This document shows positions 23,845-34,505 of a stretch of DNA of 64,000 bases, one piece after another; position 1 is the stretch's first letter; every line of letters starts with the position of its first letter. The stretch comes from Nageia nagi (Eukaryota > Pinophyta). The translations under genes and the position numbers were made by a program. The stretch covers positions 105,462,001-105,526,000 of the forward strand of contig JBITNC010000001.1 in assembly GCA_050084985.1 (NCBI GenBank), written 5' to 3'. The notes under the pieces were generated by a model. It saw only the letters and a list, made by a program, of their open reading frames with translations. It was not told where the DNA came from and did not search any database.

Positions 23845-24334
23845 TGTTAGAATTTGTAATGAAATATTGTGAATATCTAAACTCCTTGTAAATTCAATTA
23901 ATCACTTAAAGGATATGTAGATACCTTAAGGGATTAATTGAATTCTTTATTATGTAGACTTTGACCTTACCATGTGGTTAGTTGGTAGGTTAAAGTTGGG
24001 TAATACATTTATTATAACCCTAACCTTACCCTTGGGTTAAAGGGAGGTTAGGGAGGTGCTCTCATGCTATAAATAGAGGGCTTCTCCTCTTGTAACATAA
24101 CTAAGATTTGGAGTAAGATTACTCTACTAGTTTGTGTAGGAGAGAAAGAGAATTGTAGTAAGAGGTGCATAGATTGAGAATTGAGAACTAGTTGTGGATG
24201 TACTCCCAAGGAGGGAGGAACCACATTATATTTGTGTTATCTCGTGTGAATGGTGTTATTAGCTTGTAGAAGTTGAATGATTGAGTTTCCTATAGTCTTG
24301 GACCTTGAGGATTAGAGTAGGTATAATTCCTTCA
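23845..24334 (+). repeat. 5' LTR of copia 1
   Basis: TGTTAGAATTTG...TTCCTTCA, 490 bp. Promoter TATA box CTATAAATAG at 24068-24077. Confidence 0.95.
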
Positions 24335-24336
24335 AT

Positions 24337-24348
24337 TGGTATCAGAGC
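24337..24348 (+). other. primer-binding site of copia 1
   Basis: TGGTATCAGAGC, an exact match to the standard plant initiator-Met tRNA PBS, two bases after the LTR. Confidence 0.95.
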
Positions 24349-24932
24349 TTGGTTTGGAAGCTCTTCTTCTACATCTTGGTGATCCTTTTTCATTCCTCAT
24401 CTTACACCCCATTGGTGAGGTAAAACTAAGAGAAGGTATAAATTTCCTCCTCATTTGGTTATCTTATGGATTATTGCATTAGATACTAACATATTTTATG
24501 AGATATTGGACCTTATTTTTTGCAAAATATGATCAAAATGGCAATAATATGTTATAGTTAAACTTGATTTGTTCTTATGACACTAACACATTTTGAACTA
24601 TGTGTTAACTTTTTTTGTTATTTGCAAAATATGGGTAATTTTTTTTTACTATCCTCTAGTAAACATGTTGTTAATTTAAGAGGTTAGTATATAGAAATAA
24701 CATATTGTAAGCCATTTATTAAAAAGGGTGTATTTTCTTCAATATATATATGATGAGAGCAATACAAAATGATTTTACAATTATTTTTAATTATTGCAAA
24801 TAGCCCCTTTTTTTTAATTACATATCTCATAATAGCTATTTCATAGCTTAAAAAGGGGGAAAGGTATTTAAAAAATAATCAAATAAGGAGATTTTTTTTT
24901 GGTACAATATATTTGCATGATCCATTGCCTTG

Positions 24933-25005
24933 AATATACTCGAAGGATATGCACAAAATGGATACGTTGAAAGGGTCTATGAATTGTTTGACGAAATGCC
25001 AACCG
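24933..25005 (+). pseudogene. captured PPR-gene fragment
   Basis: From 24945 the plus frame reads GYAQNGYVERVYELFDEMP, the classic short-type pentatricopeptide repeat of plant organelle RNA-processing proteins. Similarity ends soon after. A second partial look-alike (atatgcacaagacggatacattgaag) occurs at about 25526, fused to the SAPS piece. Confidence 0.75.
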
Positions 25006-25337
25006 TCGCACCCATCCACCATTCAGATTCTATTCTCCACGAGCTCTGCATCCCATTATCATGAGCTCCGCATCCCATTATCATGAGCTCCGTGTCCCTC
25101 TCCATCCACCGTTCAGGCCCCCATGGTTGCCCATAGTCACCTTTGCTCGTGGTTCAGATCTCACCTCCGCGCATCCTCATACTCATGGCCCTTATAGCCT
25201 GCTTCACTTCCAGCTCAAGCTTTGTGGGAAGGCTTTCTTTTTTTTTACAATGCATTGGAAGAGTCAGAGTCAATATATACTCAAGTGCATTCTTTGTCTA
25301 TCTATATATCTGTGTTGGATCCAAAGAGAGCATAAGC

Positions 25338-25527
25338 AACTGGTGTTGGTCATGGACACCATATTATTGAGTCGATGGTCACTGTAAACCCTGAAACTGT
25401 GGATGCCATGTTGCAGAAGCTTGGAGACTTGCTAAAACTCTTGGACGTGTCTTCTAGTGAAGATGTTTTACCCATCACGTATGGTGAACTCCATCCACCA
25501 TTAGGAAAGCATCGGCTAAAGATATGC
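25338..25527 (+). pseudogene. captured SAPS-family (PP6 regulatory subunit) fragment
   Basis: About 60 codons read VNPETVDAMLQKLGDLLKLL, then VSSSEDVLPITYGELHPPLG and KHRLKI, the conserved core I know from plant SIT4-associated (SAPS) phosphatase regulators. After KHRLKI the expected continuation is lost and the sequence switches to a PPR-like phrase. No stop inside the piece. Confidence 0.75.
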
Positions 25528-25757
25528 ACAAGACGGATACATTGAAGGGAGACATTCATACCCTCTCCTTCCTCCAATGAGTCAGGTCAGGGGATCAAAT
25601 CTCGTCCTTGGTTGTCTCTATCATGACTACGATCATGACTATGTTCTGCAGCTGTCACACTCCCCCTCCTCATGGTGATGACTATCCTCCACCATAACTC
25701 TACCTTTATGGCTCAGTCTATCCCACAGTCTAATTTTTTTGTTGCTTGAGCATTTAC

Positions 25758-25959
25758 CTTATTTCTTTGATCTCCTCCCATTCTTCACGAGAGAGCATTC
25801 TTATAGTTCCTTGTTCAAGAGGAGCCTTTCTTGCTTTACGCTCTATTCTTTCTTGCTCTATTGATTCATCATACATCATAAGTAATTTCATAACTAATCT
25901 AATAGCTACTACCGTCAGGACCATTGGTACCATTGCAGTATCCAGATACGCTTTGGATC
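25758..25959 (-). pseudogene. captured host exon with flanking splice sites, antisense to copia 1
   Basis: The minus strand is open for about 67 codons: a hydrophobic segment (MVPMVLTVVAIRLVMKLLMM), then a charged part with ERIERKARKAPLEQGTIRML and SREEWEEI. It is bounded by an acceptor-like TATGTTCAG upstream and a donor AG-GTAAATG downstream, and frames close just outside both. This is what a single exon copied from genomic DNA looks like. It resembles a small membrane-anchored plant protein; I do not name the family. Confidence 0.6.
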
Positions 25960-26174
25960 CTGAACATATATCTTAGCATCTCAATTTGCCTCATTCCAAG
26001 GAAAGTATGAAAATTGGCAGGGCTGATTCCTTTTGTAATGAAAACTCCTTTAACTATTTCTAGTCTCTTATGTTTCTGGCCATGTTATGAAATGAGAAAG
26101 CACCATTGTATAGTTTTTGACTGGACAGGGTCGAACTTCTTGATTTCCATATTTTGACTAGACAGGGTCTGAAC

Positions 26175-26193
26175 GTGGTGAGCGCCTCACCAC
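26175..26193. repeat. perfect 8-bp stem hairpin
   Basis: GTGGTGAG-CGC-CTCACCAC; followed five bases later by CTAA (26199-26202). It lies at the right edge of the GC-richer block. Confidence 0.7.
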
Positions 26194-27807
26194 TCCACCT
26201 AAGTCTTAAGGACCTAACCAAACCCCTTGTGCATTTAATTTTTTTTTTGTTGAATACTTTTTACCTTCTTTAAATGCACTTCCAAAAGCAACGTATACTC
26301 CTTCTTGGTAAGGGAAGGGTAGCCATCACTATTTTACCTATGTGCATTTATTTTTTTTGACTTGGAGTGCTTAAGGTAAAAGGAGCATTAACTAAGCATA
26401 GGTATCCTTCCTTTGCATTAATACTTGCAAGCTCTCTAAAAGCAAACGTATACTTTTTTGATAGGTATTTAATATTTTTGCTTGCTTACAAGTCATTGGT
26501 TCTATTAAATGCACTTAGAAGTACTTATACTCCAACTTTAAGCATTGACTATAATACTTTAAAGTAAGTAGATACATCATTACTCCTCAATGCAATTCTA
26601 ATTTTTTAGAAAAATATGGCACATGGAGGATATTTTGGAGTATAATTTTTTTTTCTCTAAGTATGGTAATTTACTTAGGCAAAACTTTTTTAGTAAAAAT
26701 TTTTGCTAAGGTAATCTAAGTATGCTATTTTTTAAGTAAACAAGGGAAATTTTTTTACTTAAAATGCATACTTAAAAGATAATTTTTAGCATACAAGTTT
26801 TTAGGGATAAAACTTTAAGTGAAAAGGGGGGAATTTGTATAATTTTTTTACTTAAAACTTTATCTAGATCTTGCATGCTAAATTTGTAATGCATGCCTCT
26901 TGATCTTGTGTAGGAATAAAACATGCTTAGTATTTAAAATTTAAGTAAAATAATACATTTTTTTTTTTGATAAATGATGCATGTTTATTACTTAATATTT
27001 AAGTTATGGATTAATGTTAAGTACGACTTAGCCTTTTTTAAATTCATTAAAGTGTTTGAATGAATTTATGAACTTGAGCAAAGTATGCAAAATGTAAAAA
27101 TGTCCTTTAGGGGTTAGTACAAAACCCATTGGACTCTTAAGGTTTCAAGTTCGTGTGGATGATGTATTTTTAATACTTTACTTTATATTTTTGCACAATT
27201 GCTTTATACTTGCAAAATGCAAAATATTGAAAGTAACCCCTAAAATGAACACATCTGCATGTACTTTTCCACAACATGACTTGTTTGGAGAGCCACGAGG
27301 TGAGGATAGGGCAGACTGGAGCCTTTTTAGTCCAAAGAACCAAGTGGTGGTAAATCTGTCTTAATTGCCCCTAAGACCTCTGTTGGATTGGACATAACTC
27401 TATTAAGTGGACAGGCATGTGTGTAGTGATACCACATATCTGCACGTCCATTCAGGGATTATCCTGATAACTTAGGAGGAAAAATGAAAACCTTAAATAA
27501 GATAATTAAAATGGTCGGTCTAAGATATGTCGGATCCTTGGAAAATAGTTGGTACTTCTCCTTGAGAGAGTATATTACTGACCAAGGTGAACTGGTTGAG
27601 GACTGGTAGTACTTGGGCTCCACTCTGCAGGCATCTAAGTGAAGGCCTAATTCTATACAAGAAAACAACCTCAACTTTATCCTTCTATGGATCTTGGTTT
27701 ATAAGTTTGCACATGTGGGACATGTTTATTTATCAATGTTTGATTTGTATAGATGGTAAATTGTAAAAATTTATTCATTCTTCTTGCTTATTTACTTTTG
27801 TGTAGTA

Positions 27808-28773
27808 ATGGTTGAAACCTTCATACCCAAGCATATACTCGACGGTTCCAACTTTGGTATATGGGAACCTCATATAAAAGCTGAGTTACAAGCAAAGAAG
27901 CTGTGGCAGACAGTAAATGAAGACTTGGTCGCTCCTATAGATGAGAAGGCTCTTGAAATCTACAACTCAAAGAATGAGTTAGCAACTTCAATGATTTATC
28001 ATGCAGTTTCAGATGATGTACTTCTCATGATCTCTTCTTCAACATCAGCAAAGGAAGCTTGGGATAGGCTAAAGAAAATTTACCTTGGGTCAAAATTTTC
28101 AAGGAGGTTCACTATTTTACAAAAGTAGTTGCAATATCGTCAAGGTGAAGATGAAAGTGCTTCTATTTACTTGAACAAAATCATTGACCTCAAGACACAA
28201 CTTGTTGGCTGTGGGTGCAACTGGATCAATGATGAGTTCATGGTCTTTATCATTCTTCAAAGCCTTTCTACAAAGTTCAACAACTTTGTCACGGTTATGG
28301 AAACTAGGCTCGATGATGAAGAAGATGTCATCTCTCTTGATAACCTTTCTAGACTTCTTCTGAAGCATGAGGAAACTTTGAATAAGAAAATGTTGAACTT
28401 TTCTCCAAAGGATAATAACATTGCTCTAGGAGCAACCAAAACTCCTTTCAAGAAGAAGTTCAATCATTATAAATTCAAAGATAACAAATCCTCATCTACC
28501 TTCAGGAAGTATGAGAAAAAGGGCAACAATAATGGCAACTTCAAGCAAAGGAATGACAAAGCTGGATCAAGCAATCCAACACCTCAGGAAAAGTTTGATG
28601 GAAATTGTAACTTTTGTGGCATCTTTGGGCATAAAGAGTATGATTATCGTAAAAAGAAATTTACTCAAAAAGGCAAAGAAAATGCAAATGTGAAAAATTT
28701 CTATAATAAAAAGAAGAACAAGCATGCTGCTACTGTTGCCTACTACTCAATGACTCAAACTATTTCAAATGAT
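27808..28773 (+). pseudogene. copia 1 gag
   Basis: Capsid-type protein that would package element RNA. ATG at 27808-27810 opens MVETFIPKHILDGSNFGIWE; the frame has one internal stop (TAG 28126-28128) and otherwise runs to the TAG at 28774-28776. The first ~110 residues match the copia gag N-terminus (W-motif, then SAKEAWDRLKKIYLG). Near the end is a zinc-knuckle relic CNFCGIFGHKEYDY whose last Cys is Tyr (TGT to TAT). The stretch before the knuckle is Lys/Asn-rich. Copia 2 carries the diverged counterpart. Confidence 0.9.
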
Positions 28774-28776
28774 TAG

Positions 28777-30094
28777 ATTGTTGATTCAGGATGCACTAAT
28801 CATATGTGTTATGAAAAGGATAAGTTTGAAAACTTTCATAAGTACAAAAAGGATGCAGTTGTGATAGGTGATAATTCAGTCCTTGATGTTCAAGGAATAG
28901 GGAGTGTAAAGATTCATGGAAAAGTTCTTGATAATGTCTTTTATGTGCCTAAACTAAGGATGAATCTTATCTCCATAATTCAGATTACAAGGAAAGGATA
29001 CTCATTTGAGTTTACCTCACACTCCTGGTATGTTAAGAAAGAACTTGCCACCTTGATGAAAGGATCAGTAAAGGATGACCTTTATATTGTGGATCAAGTT
29101 CCTTCAAAGCTGTGTCTTGCTGCAAATGTTTGTTCAAAGGGTAATCTTTGGCATCAATGATTAGGGCACCTTAACCACAAGAGTATTCAAGATATGAAAA
29201 ATCAAAAACTTGTGGAAGGTTTACCTAATATTTCACCCATAATTGGTATCTGTGAAAGGTGCATTCGAGGAAAGATGAATAGGCAAAAGTTTGAAAAAGA
29301 TAAGGCAACTCGGGCTACTCATCCTCTTCAACTTGTGCATTCAGATTTGATGGGTCCATTTTAGACTAAGTCTCTAGGGGGAGCTTCTTATGTTCTGACC
29401 TTCATTGATGACTTCAATAGGATGACATTTGGTTATCTACTTGAGCACAAGGATCAAACTTTTGATAGATTTAAAGACTTCAAGGCTCTTGTTGAAAACC
29501 AAACTGATTTTAAGATCAAGATGCTGAGATCTGATAATGGGGATGAGTATAATAGCAATGAGTTTAATGACTATTATGTTAAACATGGGATCAAACGGCA
29601 ATTCACAATCCCTTACACCCCTCAACAAAATGGAGTTGCTGAAAGGAAGAATCGAACCATTATGGAAATGGCAAGGTGCATGTTGGGTAACCTTCCTAAT
29701 TTCTTATGGGGTGAAGCTTTTTACACTGCTATTCACACCCTAAATAGGTGTCCTACTAAAGTAGTTGAAGGTAAAAATCCATATGAAGCATGGACAGGAA
29801 AGAAACCTAACATCTCACTCTTTAGGGTCTTTGGTTTGTGATGCATTTGCCTTCATTACCTCAGAGAAAATAAAAAAGTTGGATAAAAGATCAGAAAAAT
29901 GCATCTTTGTGGGGTATGATAATCAGCATAGAGGTTATAGGCTCTACTCCTCATCCCATAAAATAGTCTTTGTTTCTAGGGATGTCAAGTTCAATGAACT
30001 TCCTGAGGATATGACTTCTCATGCTGAGGTGTCTGATTTAGATGATTCTTCGCCTGCACCTAACTGGTTGGATGATCATGTAAAGAAGTCACCA
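28777..30094 (+). pseudogene. copia 1 pol, protease and integrase part
   Basis: Begins with the protease motif DSGCTNHM (28786-28809). The integrase zinc region follows (LWH-Q-stop-LGHLNH, then CERCIRGK), then the catalytic core: first Asp in HSDLMGPF, second in LRSDNGDEY, Glu in NGVAERKNR. All three catalytic residues are present. Stops at 29158 (CGA to TGA) and 29362 (CAG to TAG), and a one-base frameshift near 29835 within VFG-CDAF, break the gene. Ends at TAA 30095-30097. Confidence 0.9.
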
Positions 30095-30097
30095 TAA

Positions 30098-31724
30098 GAG
30101 CAAAATTCTCCAGCTCAGAGAATTACAAGGAGTATGACCTTGAATAAATCTTTATTTGCCAAAATTGATAATACGAATGAGCCATCAACCTTCAAAGAAG
30201 CTTCCAAGCAAGAGTGTTGGATGGAAGCTATGAAAGTTGAGTATGAGGTGCTCATGAAAAATGAAACTTGGGATTTGGTTCCTTATTCCAATGAGAAAAA
30301 TGTGATTAGAAATAAATAGATATACAAGGTCAAGTACAATTTTTATGGAGAAATTGAAAAATACAAAGCAAGGTTAGTGGCCAAAGGATTCACTCAGAAA
30401 TATGGTATTGATTATGAGGAAACCTTTGCTCCTGTGGCCAAGATGCCTACTGTTAGGATAATCTTTGCTCTTTCTGCAGCTCAAGGATGGAAAGTTTTTC
30501 AACTTGATGTCAAGAGTGCATTTCTCAATGGTGACTTGGATGTAGAAATCTACATGAATCAACTAGAAGGATTTATTCCAGAAGGTAAAGAGTCTTTAGT
30601 GTGTAAGCTAAAAAAGTCTTTGTATAGACTTAAGTAAGCACCTAGAGCATGGTACAAGAAAATTTTAAGATTCTTTGCAGATATTGGTTTTTCCAAGTGC
30701 TTCTCTGACTCAAATCTCTATGTACTCAATCAAGAAAAAGATGTGGTCTTAATTCTCCTTTATGTGGATGATCTTCTCATAACTGGCAATAATATTGAAA
30801 TCATCCAAGAGTGCATATCCAAATTGAAGGCAACATTTGAAATGACTAATCTAGGTCTATTGCATTACTATCTTGGGATGCAAGTATACCAACACAAAGA
30901 TTGTACTTATCTTAGTCAATCTAAGTATATATTAGACATCTTACAAAAGTTTGGAATGGAGGAATGTAGATATGCTGCAATACCTATTTCTCCTAGAATC
31001 GTTGTATCTCTAAGCTTAGATTCTTAGTTGGCTAATGCTACAGCTTATAGGCAATTGATCGGTAGTCTTCTATATCTGACTATCTCTTGACCTGATATTG
31101 CCTTTGCAGTGAATCTAATGGCATGATTCATGCAAAAACCATATGTTGAACACCTCAATGCTGTTAAGCAAATCTTGAGGTATGTGGTAGGGACAAAGGA
31201 TCTTGCTCTTAAGTATTCCAAAGTGCCCTTGATTGCTCTTTGGGTTCTTAGATTCTGATTATGGGGGAGATAGAGATGACAGAAAATCAACCTCTGCATA
31301 TGTGTTCAGCATTGGTTCAGGTGCTATCTCTTGGGCTTCCAAGAAGCAACCTACTGTGACTCTTTCTACCACTAAAGTCGAATATCGAGCCATGTTAGTT
31401 GCCACCCAAAAAGCTATTTGGCTGAGGCATCTTCTGAACGAAATAGGGTATGAGCAAAATGACCCATCTCTTATTTCTTTAGATAATCAATCGGCTATCT
31501 CTTTGGCTAAGAATCCTGTGTTCCATCAGAGAACCAAACATGTGGAAATCTAAGCCCATTTTATCAGGGAAAAGGTTCTAGATGACATCATACACTTGGA
31601 GTATTGTCCATCTACTGAAAACTCTGCTGATTTATTCACCAAGCCCCTTCCTAAAGCTCAGTTCAGCAAGCTTAGGGATTCTCTCAGGTTGGTGAAGTTG
31701 CCCTCAAGGGGGAGTGAAGTTTGA
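30098..31724 (+). pseudogene. copia 1 pol, reverse transcriptase and RNase H part
   Basis: RT motifs in order: KARLVAKGFTQ, QLDVKSAFLNGDL, and the active site LLYVDDLLITG (YVDD intact). RNase H follows with [19 protein letters not shown] and VEYRA. Stops at 30317, 30635, 31025, 31088, 31124 and 31551 and a frameshift near 31230 disable it; nearly all stops stand where related elements have Gln, Arg or Trp. The tail LFTKPLPKAQFSK precedes TGA 31722-31724. Confidence 0.9.
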
Positions 31725-31800
31725 ACTTTTGTTAGTGATGATAACTTCACCTCTAAGAGGCTCTTTTATTGTTGTTATATAGTATGTGTTGATTATGATA

Positions 31801-32359
31801 TACCTCCATGGTAAGTTTGCTCTGCATGAGAAACTTGTTGTACATTTTATACCTCCATGGTAAGTTTGCTCTGCATGACAAACTTGTTGTACATTTTATA
31901 CCTCCGTGGTAAGTTTGCTCTGCGTGACAAACTTATTGTACATTTTATACCTCCATGGTAAGTTTGCTCTGCATGACAAACTTGTTGTACATTTTATACC
32001 TCCATGGTAAGTTTGCTCTACGTAATAAACTTGTTGTACATTTTATACCTCTATGGTAAGTTTGCTCTGCATGACAAACTTGTTGTACATTTTATACCTC
32101 TGTGGTAAGTTTGCTTTGCATGACAAACTTATTGTACATTTTATACCTCTGTGGTAAGTTTACTCTACGTGAGAAACTTGTTGTACATTTTATACCTCCA
32201 TGGTAAGTTTGCTCTACGTGAGAAACTTGTTGTACAATTTTTTGAGCATATAATTAATATACCTCCATGGTAAGTTCGCTCTGCGTGAAGAACTTGTTGT
32301 ACATTTTATACCTCTATGGTAAGTTTGCTCTACATGAGAAACTTGTTGTACAATTTTTA
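31801..32359 (+). repeat. 49-bp tandem array, 11 copies, in copia 1 3' region
   Basis: Unit tacctccatggtaagtttgc-tctgcatgacaaacttgttgtacatttta. Nine copies run head to tail from 31801 to 32241; an 18-bp spacer is followed by two more (from 32260). Copies differ at a few positions each. Copia A and copia 2 carry only decayed versions at the same place. Confidence 0.95.
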
Positions 32360-32828
32360 TGCTCTATTAATAATCAACACATGTCTATATACAACAGGTG
32401 ACTATGAGTGATGGCTTGGCATCTCTGTGATGACTTATAGTGCACCATTGATTAGTTATTTATAAGATGGCATTATTTGATTCTCTTATTTGAATATATG
32501 ATGCATCTAACTGATTTTGTTCATGAGTTGCTTGTAGCATGCAGGATCTTCTTCAGAAATGCAGGTTACTCACCTTGTGTAAGCAAGCTCATGGAGACTC
32601 ACATGTCAGCTTAAAGTTGATCGACTACTATGTATAGTGAAACTAGTTGTGGTTAATGATTGTATTGTAAACCATTTTTGTCAAATGGTAATGTAGTGAA
32701 TCTCAAACTAGTTCTCAAAAATATTCTCAAATATGTAAATGTTCTCATCTCCGCTTGTATCTCTATGGAGGAGAACTCTCTCTTACTCTCTCTCTTCTCT
32801 CTTCTATGCTCTATCCCAATATTGCATT

Positions 32829-32837
32829 AAGGGGGAG
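32829..32837 (+). other. polypurine tract of copia 1
   Basis: aagggggag directly before the 3' LTR. The same 11-mer AAGGGGGAGTG also occurs at 31706-31716 at the end of pol. Confidence 0.85.
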
Positions 32838-33327
32838 TGTTAGAATTTGTAATGAAATATTGTGAATATCTAAACTCCTTGTAAATTCAATTAATCACTT
32901 AAAGGATATGTAGATACCTTAAGGGATTAATTGAATTCTTTATTATGTAGACTTTGACCTTACCATGTGGTTAGTTGGTAGGTTAAAGTTAGGTAATACA
33001 TTTATTGTAACCCTAACCTTACCCTTGGGTTAAAGGGAGGTTAGGGAGGTACTCTCATGCTATAAATAGAGGGCCTCTCCTCTTGTAACATAACTAAGAT
33101 TTGGAGTAAGATTAGTCTACTAGTTTGTGTAGGAGAGAAAGAGAATTGTAGTAAGAGGTGCATAGATTGAGAATTGAGAACTAGTTGTGGATGTACTCCC
33201 AAGGAGGGAGGAACCACATTATATTTGTGTTATCTTGTGTGAATGGTGTTATTAGCTTGTAAAAGTTGAATGATTGAGTTTCCTATAGTCTTGGACCTTG
33301 AGGATTAGAGTAGGTCTAATTCCTTCA
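32838..33327 (+). repeat. 3' LTR of copia 1
   Basis: Same length as the 5' LTR, eight substitutions (six transitions), no indels. Confidence 0.95.
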
Positions 33328-34500
33328 TTTTAGATCTTCTTTTCTATTTATGGAAGATAACTTGTATGCACATGATCCTATAGCATCCACTACAACAAAT
33401 GATCCTAACCAATTTAGCTCAAAGTTTCCTTTTACTTCATCTTTTGCACTAGTTTTATTGATGTTTTCCTTTAGTACCAAGTCTCCTACTTGGAATATCT
33501 TTTATTTCCCCTTTTTGTTAAATTCTCTCTTTATCCTTTCATGATATGCTTTTTGATGTTCAATGGCATGAACATCAAGAGATTATAACTATTGTAGCCT
33601 TAATTTCTTACATCTTCATCTAGTATTTCTCCATGTAATGAGATCCTCAAAGATGGAATCTCAAACTCTAATGGTACAAAAACCTCATCACCATACACTA
33701 ATGAAAATGGGGTTTCTCTTTTATTTTTCAATACAAAGGGTATAAATTTCTGACAAAAATTTCCCCATGTATAGTAAAAGTTATTTTATGCTAATCAATT
33801 GGATTAATTAGAATTTTATTATAACTCAAAAATCCATCCATAAAACATACAGTATCATTGCTAGCAATACTATCTATAATCATATCAATATTTGGCAATG
33901 AAAAATCATATTTTGGATAAGCATTGTTGATATCTCTAAAATCAATATAAATTCTTATTTATCCATTTGGTTTAGTATAATAGGAACAATATTAGCCATC
34001 CATTTTGAATAATCTATTGGTCTCATGAAACCAACATTCAAATATTTTTTAATCTCTTTCTTGAATAGCAATGCTTTTGAAGGATGCACCTTTATTGGTT
34101 TTTGCTTAATAGATTTTGGTCCCTCTTTCAATGGTAAACTATGTATGATAAAGGATATATCTAGACCAGGTATATCAAAATAAGATCATGAAAATTTCTT
34201 ATGACATTTGATAAACATTTTTTTGTACATTTCTTGTTGTGGGGTTGGAAGAGTAGCCCCAATTTTTATCAACTTTTCCTGATTACTTGTACCAATATTG
34301 ATATTAATCAACTCTTTAGCAAAAAATGTTGACTCCTCTTTCTTTTGCAATAATGAAGGCAATTACTCTAAACTGGGAACTTCATGATCATTAACATCCT
34401 ATTCATCAACTTGTTGTACATGAAACACTTCATTAAAGTTTATTTCTTATCAAAAATACTAATATTAACTAAGAACATAATTTGCTTGCTTTTTTATTTG
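33328..34500 (-). pseudogene. gypsy 1 pol: RT N-half fused to integrase C-terminus by deletion
   Basis: Reading the minus strand from 34500: RT start (HPSKALLFKKEI), then DFRDINNAYPKYDFSLP, FMDGFLSYNKI, and WGNFCQKFIPFVLKN near 33735-33780. Here RT should continue to its active site; instead the frame passes straight into KRETPFSLVYGDEV, a motif near the end of the integrase core, then QVGDLVLKENIN, and WLGSFVVVDAIG, the integrase C-terminal domain. The RT active-site motif, RNase H and the integrase catalytic triad are missing. Several stops and one shift also occur. The frame runs on across the copia 1 insertion to 23804. Confidence 0.85.
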
Positions 34501-34505
34501 ACTTG

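Larger units (their letters stand above)
24349..27807 (+). other. unusually long copia 1 leader with an inserted GC-richer block
   Basis: About 3.46 kb separate PBS and gag. The first ~550 bp and the part after about 26700 have counterparts in the copia 2 leader (e.g. the aaaacccattggactcttaa and tgcatgtgtgtagtgatacc phrases). The block 24930-26220 is GC-richer, has no counterpart in copia 2, and carries pieces of at least three plant genes (separate entries). Short open frames at 25061-25387 and 25143-25370 are not recognised. Confidence 0.75.
23845..33327 (+). mobile_element. copia 1: complete young Ty1/copia element with captured gene pieces in its leader
   Basis: Two 490-bp LTRs (23845-24334, 32838-33327) differ at 8 positions and are flanked by TTTTA (23840-23844, 33328-33332). 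Order: LTR, PBS, 3.4-kb leader, gag, protease, integrase, RT, RNase H, 49-bp repeat array, PPT, LTR; the protease-integrase-RT order defines copia. It sits inside the integrase C-terminus of gypsy 1 on the opposite strand. The body has about 11 in-frame stops and two frameshifts, far more decay than the LTRs suggest. Confidence 0.95.

Noticed and set aside
25061-25387. Overlapping plus-strand frames in the copia 1 leader (108 and 75 codons)
   Set aside because: No family features, start in captured or repetitive DNA, and no continuity with neighbouring gene pieces.
25746-25976. 76-codon plus frame
   Set aside because: Shadow of the better-supported minus-strand captured exon at 25758-25959.
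31801-32359. Regular 49-bp repeats resembling a CRISPR array
   Set aside because: Units are head-to-tail without spacers and lie inside a plant copia element; it is a tandem repeat.
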